The position numbers and the translations under genes are program-made. Positions 7,682 to 13,507 of a DNA stretch of 14,200 nt are shown piece by piece. The notes under the pieces were generated by a model. That model was given only the letters and a program-made list of their open reading frames with translations, searched no databases and was not told the DNA's origin. The DNA is from JADHTT01 sp964633845 (GTDB taxonomy: Bacteria; Campylobacterota; Campylobacteria; Campylobacterales; Arcobacteraceae): contig CAZWLA010000035.1 in the NCBI GenBank assembly GCA_964633845.1, positions 1-14,200 on the forward strand. The letters are read 5' to 3'. Position 1 is the first letter of the stretch. Each line of letters starts with the position of its first letter.

Positions 7682-8212
7682 CTATATTTTCCTAAAAAAG
7701 TATAAAACAGTAAGTAGTATTGCCACAACAAGAGCTATACCATAAGTTTTAAATTCATCTACGTAAGTATATACAAGCTCACCTAGCATAAAGCTTGCAA
7801 CTCCTACAAAAAGTGTCCATGCTATTGTGGCCAAGAGATTAAATATTGTAAATTTTCTACCATCATATTTTGTAAGTCCCATAGCTAATGGTATAAGTGT
7901 CTTGATACCATAAATATACTTTTGAATAAATACTACTACAGAACCATATTTTCTCATCATAAGATGGGCTAAGGCAATCTTTCTTTGATGCTTGCCCATC
8001 ATCTGCTTTGCATATGACTTATTGTTTCTAGCTAAAAAAAACAAAAATTGATCACCTATAAAGTTAGCAGTTCCAGCTACTATCATCGAAGTATATATAT
8101 TTAATTCACCAGCAAATGACAATACACCAGCAACTGCTAAGGCTAAAAAACCACCACCAAATGAATATAAAAATAGGACAATATATCCCCAATCTCGTAT
8201 TAAATCTTCCAT
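7682..8212 (-). CDS. DedA-family (VTT domain) membrane protein
   Basis: The 176-residue integral membrane protein has hydrophobic stretches at about residues 8-34, 38-60, 122-145 and 156-173, as in DedA proteins, which are linked to membrane homeostasis and undecaprenyl-phosphate or phospholipid flipping. The signature is FIQKYIYGIKTLIPLAMG (95-112), matching the F-x-R-(F/Y)-x-x-G-x-R-T region but with lysines at both arginine positions. The first re-entrant segment, FGGGFLALAVAGVLSFAG, lacks the glutamate and prolines common in the family, so this is a divergent branch and transport activity is not assured. A TAGGA ribosome-binding site lies 6 nt before ATG. It is 21 nt after the beta-barrel gene and is probably the last gene of the htpG unit. 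Confidence 0.85.
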   Translation of the reverse strand: MEDLIRDWGYIVLFLYSFGGGFLALAVAGVLSFAGELNIYTSMIVAGTANFIGDQFLFFLARNNKSYAKQMMGKHQRKIALAHLMMRKYGSVVVFIQKYIYGIKTLIPLAMGLTKYDGRKFTIFNLLATIAWTLFVGVASFMLGELVYTYVDEFKTYGIALVVAILLTVLYFFRKI

Positions 8213-8233
8213 TTTTTCCTATTTATTTTTATT

Positions 8234-9142
8234 TTAATTATTAAGTTTTGGCTTAGCATTTCCAAATAATGCACCTATTCTAAATAGTGCTCTGCCTTTA
8301 GCATCAAAATTATTTTCATCTCTAAAAGTTAAACCAGCACCAAATTCATAATAGCCCCAGTTTTTATAAAAATAATTTTTATAAGTAGCGCCTGCATAGT
8401 AATAATCAACTTCTAAATTTTTATTTATAATATCATCTTTTGTAGCATATGATGATACAGTATAATGTAAAGATTTTCTAGAATTTAATTGTACATAAAG
8501 ATTAACACTATGTAATAACTCATATTTATTGTCATATTCTTCTTGAAACCTATAACTATTATCAAAAGATATTTTACTATTCTCACTGATGTCTTTAGAA
8601 AAATTCACACTTACTGTATTATCAAACCCAAAGTCACTAAAATATATAGCTCTATTACCCAAATATAATTCTAATTCATTTTCAAAATATTGTGTAGTTT
8701 TTAGATTATAGGATACAAATGGGTCTATCTCTATCCCTCTAAACTTTACACCAATTCTTGCCTTATTGTGAGTAAGACCAAATAAAAAACTTTCACTATT
8801 ATCTCTATCATCTATAGAGTTATTCTTATTATAGTTTTCTAAGCTTACTCTATATTTATCTCTAAACCTAGGGAACAAAAGCCTTATTTTAATATTACTG
8901 TTATTAATAATAGCTTGCCCTTTTTCATCTACTGACTCATAATATATATCAGCTTTAGCAAGATTACGATTATCTATATTATAATCTTCACCAGAAAAAC
9001 TTGTATCCAAGTCATTAGAGGTATCATAAATAAAAGTTTCCGTATACTCATATGATTTATCCAGATAATCATTTGCATTAGCAATATTTATCAAAAATAT
9101 ACTAACTAGCAACATCACATATTGTTTTAAATTAACTATCAT
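8234..9142 (-). CDS. Predicted outer-membrane beta-barrel protein
   Basis: The 302-residue protein has an N-terminal signal peptide (hydrophobic YVMLLVSIFLINIANA, cleavage near residue 23). After an acidic, Asp/Asn-rich linker, the rest consists of alternating polar and aromatic strands separated by short turns (KIRLLFPRF, YRVSLENY, ARIGVKFRG, KISFDNSYRF, VNLYVQLN, YYYAGATY, YYEFGAGLTF), which is the style of an outer-membrane barrel of about 10-12 strands. The final strand is RALFRIGALF followed by a short polar tail, so the usual terminal aromatic residue is not at the very end. The start overlaps the upstream gene by 11 nt and has a strong AAGGAT within it, so the two are coupled. I do not recognise a named family; substrate and role are unknown. 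Confidence 0.75.
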   Translation of the reverse strand: MIVNLKQYVMLLVSIFLINIANANDYLDKSYEYTETFIYDTSNDLDTSFSGEDYNIDNRNLAKADIYYESVDEKGQAIINNSNIKIRLLFPRFRDKYRVSLENYNKNNSIDDRDNSESFLFGLTHNKARIGVKFRGIEIDPFVSYNLKTTQYFENELELYLGNRAIYFSDFGFDNTVSVNFSKDISENSKISFDNSYRFQEEYDNKYELLHSVNLYVQLNSRKSLHYTVSSYATKDDIINKNLEVDYYYAGATYKNYFYKNWGYYEFGAGLTFRDENNFDAKGRALFRIGALFGNAKPKLNN

Positions 9143-9626
9143 CTTCTATCCTTTTAAAACATATTCCTGATTCATCATCACATATCTCAAGTAGTATACC
9201 ATCTTTAAAGCTAAGATATCCATCATAACGCTTTTGCTTTTTTTTATTTAACCTCACATATGTACATACTGAATTTTTGCAACTCATATTTATCTCATAG
9301 TGATCTTTAGTGAATATTTTATGCTTAGGTTGTGAATTTTGTAGTTGTTTTATAAGCTCTAGAAGTAAATATTTATCTTTTTTATATTTATTTTTACCTT
9401 TTAGTTCAGGTTTTTTATTTGGTTCATAGATTATATAGTTATCAAATGGTGTCAATAAATTCAGAAGACCACCTTTAGGTTTACCCACTAAGTAGCCTTT
9501 ATCAATCGTACTAAAATTATCTATAGTACCCACTTTTATGCCATGTAGTTTTATATTATATTTATTATTTGTCGAAGCAAAAAGCACAACAGTACAAAAA
9601 ATTAAAAATAAAACTATTTTTCTCAT
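9132..9626 (-). CDS. Small exported protein of unknown function
   Basis: The 164-residue protein begins with a signal peptide (MRKIVLFLIFCTVVLFAS, cleavage after about residue 18). The mature part is very lysine-rich. It opens with YNIKLHGIKVGTI, which recalls the start of DUF3108-type periplasmic beta proteins. Three cysteines occur in the mature part (MSCKNSVC and GICF), plus one in EICDD. A disulfide is possible. It lies 7 nt after the 126-aa gene with only a weak ribosome-binding site, and overlaps the beta-barrel gene by 11 nt, so the products are probably made together. A periplasmic partner for the barrel is a reasonable guess and no more than that. Confidence 0.7.
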   Translation of the reverse strand: MRKIVLFLIFCTVVLFASTNNKYNIKLHGIKVGTIDNFSTIDKGYLVGKPKGGLLNLLTPFDNYIIYEPNKKPELKGKNKYKKDKYLLLELIKQLQNSQPKHKIFTKDHYEINMSCKNSVCTYVRLNKKKQKRYDGYLSFKDGILLEICDDESGICFKRIEDDS

Positions 9627-9633
9627 CTAAACT

Positions 9634-10014
9634 TTAATTGATTCCAAAAAATTCTAATGCTTCTTCTTGATCATCATCTAGATCATCAATAGGATTTGCT
9701 TTTATCTGTTCAATAATATATACTTTTATTTGCTCTCTAGTTTTTTCAATATCATCAACAATTACAAATCCATTAAATCCCATAGGATGATCATTAAAAT
9801 AAAATTTACCATCACAATTGTTTTCTATAAATTCAGCAATACCTCTATATGTAATAAAATCAAATGATATAGCATGCCACCCATAATCCTCTACAACTTC
9901 ATCTGTAAAAAGATCAAGACCATCACTTGGATGATCATGATATAGATATTCATTTTTTTTAGACTCTACAAGCTTTAGAAACTCATCTGGTTTTTCAATC
10001 TCAATTTTTTCCAT
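9634..10014 (-). CDS. Acidic cytoplasmic protein, unknown function
   Basis: The 126-residue protein has no signal peptide or membrane segment and is strongly acidic, ending in DDLDDDQEEALEFF. Two similar His-Asp-His/Asp-His-Pro patterns stand out: YLYHDHPSDGLDLF near residue 24 and YFNDHPMGFNGF near residue 72. It also has well-placed aromatics (GWHAISFDFITYRG). I do not recognise the family. A good AAGGGAT ribosome-binding site precedes ATG. It follows htpG by 16 nt and precedes the exported protein gene by 7 nt, so it is cotranscribed with the chaperone. An Hsp90 helper or client is possible but has no direct support. Confidence 0.75.
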   Translation of the reverse strand: MEKIEIEKPDEFLKLVESKKNEYLYHDHPSDGLDLFTDEVVEDYGWHAISFDFITYRGIAEFIENNCDGKFYFNDHPMGFNGFVIVDDIEKTREQIKVYIIEQIKANPIDDLDDDQEEALEFFGIN

Positions 10015-10030
10015 AATATCCCTTTATAGA

Positions 10031-11935
10031 TTATAGTGCCTTAGCCATAATCTCATTTAATCTTTGTGTGAAAGAAACAGTATCTTTTATCTCAATACCT
10101 TCACTCATCTTTGCTTGGTCTAATAATAACCAAGAAACATTTTCAATCATCTTATCATCTGAACATCCATTTAATGATTTTACAATATCATGATCAGGAT
10201 TAATCTCTAAAATAGGAGCAGATTCTGGTACCTCTTGTCCCATTTGCTTCATCATAGCTGCCATTTGAGCCATTGGGTCATTTGGATCTTTTACTACACA
10301 AGATGGAGAATCAGAAAGTCTATTAGTAGTTTTTACCTCTTTAACTGCATCACCTAAAACACCAGTAATTTTTTCTACAATTGATTTGAATTTTTCTTCA
10401 ACTTCTTTTGCTTCTTCTTCTGTTTGCTCTGTCTTTGGAGCTTCACAAGACGTGATATCTTTAAATTCCCACTCTTGGTATGAACCAATTGCTGGAGTAA
10501 TAACCTCATCAATCTCTTTATCATCTAGAATTAAAACTTCAATTTCATTCTTTCTATATGATTCCATAAGTGGAGAATTTCTAAGTACTCTTTCATCTTC
10601 ACCTACAATATAAAAAATAGCTTTTTGTTCACTATTTGCTCGCTCTTTATAATCTTTTAACGATACCATTTTGACTGCATCATTTGTAGATTTATATCTT
10701 ACTAGTTCAAGTAGTGCATCTTTATTTACGTGATCTTGATATATACCTTCCTTAATTGCTCTATTATATTGAGTTGTAAACTGTTCAAATTTCTCTTCAT
10801 CTTTAGCTAGCTTTTTAATCTCACCAAGCACTTTTTTAATAGAAGCTTGCTTGATATTTGCCATTACTCTATTTTCTTGAAGTAGTTCTCTAGATACATT
10901 TAGAGGTAAATCATCAGAATCTATGATACCTTTTACAAATCTAAGGTATGTAGGTAACAACTCTTTTTCATCATCAGTAATAAATACCCTTTTTACATAT
11001 AGTTTAACACCAGGTTGAAAGTCAACCCTATACATATCCATAGGAGCAGTAGCAGGGATATAGAAAAGTGTAGTGTAGTTATTTACACCCTCTGCTCTTG
11101 TATGCACATGTGCCATTGGGTCTTGTGAATCATGTGATATAGTCTTATAAAATTCATTATATTCTTCAGCTTTTAATTTTGATTTACTTTGAGTCCAAAG
11201 TGCAGTAGCTTCATTGATTTGTTCTCTTTTTTTCTCTATTTTAGTTTCTGGCTCTTTTTTAGCTTCCTTTTCCTCTTCAGTTTGCTCTATAGTAACTTCT
11301 TCAGAGTAGTTTAAGAAGATTGGATATGCTATATGATTTGAGTATTTTTTAACTACAGTTTCCACTCTTGCCTTAGATGTATAGTCACTTACTTCATCTT
11401 CTTTTAGCTTGATATATATTACCGTACCACTAGTTTCTTTGATACAAGGTGCAAGATCAAAGCTACCAGACCCATCAGATGACCATTTATATGCAGTATC
11501 TTCTCCAGCTTTTTTAGATATTACATCTACTTTATCAGCTACCATAAATACAGAATAAAAACCAACTCCAAACTGACCAATTAAGTTTGAATCTTTTTTA
11601 GCATCTCCACTCATAGCTTCTACAAATGATTTTGTACCAGATTTTGCAATAGTACCAATAGAAGCGATTAAATCCTCTTCATTCATACCAATACCATTAT
11701 CCATAATAGTAATTGAATTATCTTCATCATCAATCTTGATATTAACCTGACCTGACCAGTCTTGGTAAGTATCTTTTAGATTGTCATCTGTAAGTCTTAA
11801 GTAATTTAGTTTATCAATTGCATCTGAAGCATTTGATACAAGTTCTCTTATAAAAATCTCTTTGTTTGAGTATAGTGAGTGTGTCATTAGTTGAAGAAGC
11901 TGACCAACCTCTGTTTGAAATTCATATTTTGCCAT
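10031..11935 (-). CDS. htpG: Molecular chaperone HtpG (bacterial Hsp90)
   Basis: HtpG is the cytoplasmic ATP-dependent homodimeric Hsp90 that remodels partly folded client proteins. The 634-residue length is typical. The N-terminal GHKL ATPase contains ELVSNASDAIDKL (31-43), MDNGIGM (78-84), the lid GTIAKSGTK and IGQFGVGFYS (119-128). A lysine/glutamate-rich stretch at about 215-240 links it to the middle domain, which carries the ATP-sensing arginine region (LNVSRELLQENR). The C-terminal dimerisation domain follows. Start: AAGGAT 6 nt before ATG. It heads a five-gene unit. Upstream are a CIRCE-like operator at 12020-12046, promoter candidates at 11964-11982, and a hairpin that includes the ribosome-binding site, all pointing to heat-shock control. 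Confidence 0.98.
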   Translation of the reverse strand: MAKYEFQTEVGQLLQLMTHSLYSNKEIFIRELVSNASDAIDKLNYLRLTDDNLKDTYQDWSGQVNIKIDDEDNSITIMDNGIGMNEEDLIASIGTIAKSGTKSFVEAMSGDAKKDSNLIGQFGVGFYSVFMVADKVDVISKKAGEDTAYKWSSDGSGSFDLAPCIKETSGTVIYIKLKEDEVSDYTSKARVETVVKKYSNHIAYPIFLNYSEEVTIEQTEEEKEAKKEPETKIEKKREQINEATALWTQSKSKLKAEEYNEFYKTISHDSQDPMAHVHTRAEGVNNYTTLFYIPATAPMDMYRVDFQPGVKLYVKRVFITDDEKELLPTYLRFVKGIIDSDDLPLNVSRELLQENRVMANIKQASIKKVLGEIKKLAKDEEKFEQFTTQYNRAIKEGIYQDHVNKDALLELVRYKSTNDAVKMVSLKDYKERANSEQKAIFYIVGEDERVLRNSPLMESYRKNEIEVLILDDKEIDEVITPAIGSYQEWEFKDITSCEAPKTEQTEEEAKEVEEKFKSIVEKITGVLGDAVKEVKTTNRLSDSPSCVVKDPNDPMAQMAAMMKQMGQEVPESAPILEINPDHDIVKSLNGCSDDKMIENVSWLLLDQAKMSEGIEIKDTVSFTQRLNEIMAKAL

Positions 11936-11941
11936 TTATAC

Positions 11942-11976
11942 ATCCTTTTGTAATATTTTATAAATTATACAAGGAT
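11942..11976 (-). promoter_or_regulatory. Hairpin covering the htpG ribosome-binding site
   Basis: On the minus strand ATCCTTGTA (11968-11976) can pair with TACAAAAGGAT (11942-11952). This gives six plus three base pairs with a 2-nt bulge and a ~15-nt AT-rich loop. The Shine-Dalgarno AAGGAT is wholly inside the stem. If transcription starts upstream of 11976, this weak helix could melt on heating, like an RNA thermometer. If the TATAAT at 11964-11969 is the true -10, the RNA would not contain the 5' arm. Confidence 0.35.
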
Positions 11977-11982
11977 TTTATC
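11964..11982 (-). promoter_or_regulatory. Promoter candidates for htpG
   Basis: Two -10-like elements lie close together on the minus strand: GATAAAAT at 11975-11982, the octamer also found before nadE and acnB, and a perfect TATAAT at 11964-11969. No good -35 is present at the matching distance (ATAAAG for TATAAT). Either would give a short leader before the ribosome-binding site. A third candidate, TATAAA, lies at 11988-11993. Confidence 0.45.
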
Positions 11983-12019
11983 ATAACTTTATAAAAGAAA
12001 ACTAAAGTTTAATAAATAA

Positions 12020-12046
12020 TTAGCACTATTAGGTATTAAGTGCTAA
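12020..12046 (-). promoter_or_regulatory. CIRCE-like operator (HrcA binding site)
   Basis: The plus strand reads TTAGCACTA, nine bases, then AAGTGCTAA. The CIRCE consensus is TTAGCACTC-N9-GAGTGCTAA, so 16 of 18 arm positions match and the spacer is exactly 9 nt. CIRCE is the operator of HrcA, the repressor of class I heat-shock genes, which is present in Campylobacterota. It lies about 85 nt before the htpG start, upstream of the -10 candidates. It overlaps the last five sense codons plus stop of the glycosyltransferase gene. The symmetric arms could also serve as a terminator hairpin for that gene, but the following T tract is broken. Confidence 0.75.
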
Positions 12047-12880
12047 TTTTAATTTTTTATACTGTTTTTTAAATGTAAAATCTTTTGCTTTTTGATAGTT
12101 TTGTTTTTGAATATTTTTTATCTCATCTGAATTTTCTAAAAGCATATCAATTTTATGCACTGTTGATACATCTGTAGGGCTTGACATGATAGAGAAATTA
12201 TCAAGTAGTTCAAATATATGATTTGTACTTGGAGTAAATACAACACATTTGCATGCCATAGCTCGCAAAATACTTGAAGCAAAAAGTTTATTTGAAGTTG
12301 GAAGTAAAAATATATCAGCAGCTCTAAATATATCACCTTGAGCCAATATCACCTTATCACTTAAATCCATCTCTTTTAATACTGGCACTACAGACTTAAG
12401 CTGCTCAGGAGATCCAGATATCACACCTTTAAAATTAGTAGAACTTAACTCTCTTAAAAACTTTAAAAATGTAATTACACCTGTCTTATCGTAATTTTTA
12501 CCAGTAAAATATATTAGTTTTGTCTTCTTTGATACATCATATATATCACAAAACCCCTCTTTGAATTTTTTCTTTTTAAATTTATCTACATCTTGTGGTG
12601 GATATATCACCTCAATCATATCATTTGTAATAGATCCATTTGTCTTATCTACTATATTTGCTTTGATAGTGTTAGAGCTAACTATAACTTTTGATGATTT
12701 TAACATTAATTCTATATCAGATTGTTTTAATACTCCACTATGAAAATATATATCTGGAGTTTTAATATCACTACCAAATCCCCACTTTTGACCAAAACTT
12801 GGCTCTTCATAAAGCTCATGATCAAAATCTTCTAAAAATTTTTCTATTAACGGTGTCTTGCTTTTAAAATATACTACCAA
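12029..12880 (-). CDS. Divergent GT-B (family 4-like) glycosyltransferase
   Basis: The C-terminal half follows the GT4/glycosyltransferase group 1 pattern: LIYFTGKNYDKTGVITFLKF (122-141) resembles the donor-binding start, then GVISGS, VILAQGDIFRAADIFLLP and a LRAMACKCVVFTPS segment. Members usually transfer a sugar from a nucleotide donor to cell-surface glycans. Two things are odd. At 283 residues the acceptor-side N-terminal domain is short. The E-x7-E motif has Lys198 and Arg206 in place of both glutamates, so it may be inactive, non-catalytic, or use another donor mode. The start is TTG at 12878-12880, supported by GGAG 5 nt upstream. The start lies just beyond the terminator of the toxin-antitoxin pair, which separates it from the Wzz-like gene. 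No intact promoter is obvious. Confidence 0.75.
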   Translation of the reverse strand: MVVYFKSKTPLIEKFLEDFDHELYEEPSFGQKWGFGSDIKTPDIYFHSGVLKQSDIELMLKSSKVIVSSNTIKANIVDKTNGSITNDMIEVIYPPQDVDKFKKKKFKEGFCDIYDVSKKTKLIYFTGKNYDKTGVITFLKFLRELSSTNFKGVISGSPEQLKSVVPVLKEMDLSDKVILAQGDIFRAADIFLLPTSNKLFASSILRAMACKCVVFTPSTNHIFELLDNFSIMSSPTDVSTVHKIDMLLENSDEIKNIQKQNYQKAKDFTFKKQYKKLKLALNT

Positions 12881-12893
12881 TTTATCTCCAATA

Positions 12894-12915
12894 AAAAGGG
12901 GTTCAGTCCCCTTTT
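12894..12915 (-). terminator. Terminator after the toxin gene; palindrome
   Basis: AAAAGGGG, loop TTCAGT, CCCCTTTT: a perfect 8-bp stem, with a T5 run following on the minus strand. It lies 9 nt after the toxin stop codon and only 5 nt before the GGAG ribosome-binding site of the glycosyltransferase. Its core GGGTTCAGTCCC (12899-12910) resembles the minus-strand palindrome at 13492-13503 at 10 of 12 positions. Confidence 0.8.
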
Positions 12916-12924
12916 AAATTTACT

Positions 12925-13188
12925 TTAATTATAAATATCTTTCCTGTGACCAGCAGAGATAACAGTGATGATTAATATATCATCCTCTTTTTTTAGAATA
13001 ATTCTATAATCAGCAACTCTAAATCTAAACTTTCCTTTATGTGTACCTTTTAGAGCTCTAATATTATTTTTTACACTTTCTGGATTGTTAGCCAATACTA
13101 TTAGCTTCTCTTTTATCATTTTTTGCGCTACGCTATCTAGCTTTTTAAACTCTTTTTGTGCACTAGTTAAAAATAGAAGTTGATACAT
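12925..13188 (-). CDS. RelE/ParE-superfamily toxin
   Basis: The 87-residue basic protein matches the RelE-type ribosome-dependent mRNA interferase pattern: YQLLFLTSAQKEFKKLD at the start, a helix, LKGTHKGKFRFRVADYRIIL (47-66), then ILIITVISAGHRKDIYN at the C-terminus with the conserved Arg/His-Arg and terminal tyrosine (Arg55, Arg57, Arg62, His81, Arg82, Tyr86). Known members cleave mRNA in the ribosomal A site during stress. It starts 5 nt after the antitoxin stop codon with a weak ribosome-binding site, consistent with translation coupled to the antitoxin. A terminator follows directly. The frame appears intact. Which subfamily (RelE, YoeB or YafQ-like) cannot be settled by eye. Confidence 0.9.
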   Translation of the reverse strand: MYQLLFLTSAQKEFKKLDSVAQKMIKEKLIVLANNPESVKNNIRALKGTHKGKFRFRVADYRIILKKEDDILIITVISAGHRKDIYN

Positions 13189-13193
13189 CTATA

Positions 13194-13421
13194 TTATATA
13201 CCAAGATCTTCAAAAACTTTATTAGCTTCTATTAGCTTCTCATTTTTATTTTCTAGATTATCAAGTCTCTTATCAGCAATCTTTTCATCAATATAATCAA
13301 AATACATACTTAATGCTTTTTCTACAATATGACTTTTTTTCTCATTTAACTCAGCTGATACGCTATTTAATTCATCTATTACAAAGTCTGATACTGTAAA
13401 AGTACTTCTTATCTTTTGCAT
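13194..13421 (-). CDS. Ribbon-helix-helix antitoxin
   Basis: The 75-residue protein starts with a ribbon-helix-helix DNA-binding domain: beta strand IRSTFTVSD, helix FVIDELNSVSAELN, then KKSHIVEKALSMYFDYI as the second helix with the family turn. The charged C-terminal tail, DKRLDNLENKNEKLIEA, would wrap the toxin. Such antitoxins bind and neutralise the RelE-type toxin and repress their own operon. It lies immediately upstream of the toxin. AAAGGTAA precedes ATG, and an 18-bp palindrome and a consensus promoter are directly upstream, so autoregulation is strongly suggested by the sequence. Confidence 0.88.
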   Translation of the reverse strand: MQKIRSTFTVSDFVIDELNSVSAELNEKKSHIVEKALSMYFDYIDEKIADKRLDNLENKNEKLIEANKVFEDLGI

Positions 13422-13430
13422 AATTTACCT

Positions 13431-13448
13431 TTCATATAATTATATGAA
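13431..13448 (-). promoter_or_regulatory. Palindromic operator of the toxin-antitoxin operon
   Basis: TTCATATAATTATATGAA is a perfect 18-bp palindrome. It lies between the -10 element and the antitoxin ribosome-binding site, over the expected transcription start. Its place and symmetry fit binding by the dimeric ribbon-helix-helix antitoxin. Confidence 0.7.
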
Positions 13449-13450
13449 TG

Positions 13451-13479
13451 ATTATACATAAAACTTCTATTTATGTCAA
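13451..13479 (-). promoter_or_regulatory. Consensus sigma70 promoter of the toxin-antitoxin operon
   Basis: On the minus strand TTGACA (13474-13479) is followed by exactly 17 bp and TATAAT (13451-13456), a perfect match in both boxes and spacing. The expected start is near 13444, inside the palindrome at 13431-13448. No other promoter candidate in the window has a recognisable -35 box. Confidence 0.85.
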
Positions 13480-13491
13480 GAAAGAAATAAT

Positions 13492-13503
13492 GGGTCTGAT
13501 CCC
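13492..13503. repeat. GGG..CCC palindrome at the upstream edge of the toxin-antitoxin pair
   Basis: The minus strand reads GGGATCAGACCC, 4 nt after the stop codon of the Wzz-like gene and 12 nt upstream of the TTGACA box. It differs from the plus-strand GGGTTCAGTCCC at 12899-12910 at only two positions, so the two copies lie in opposite orientation around the toxin-antitoxin unit. As a hairpin it has a short GGG/CCC stem, with AAAGAA/TTCTTT further out, and could be a weak terminator for the upstream gene. Confidence 0.5.
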
Positions 13504-13507
13504 TTCT

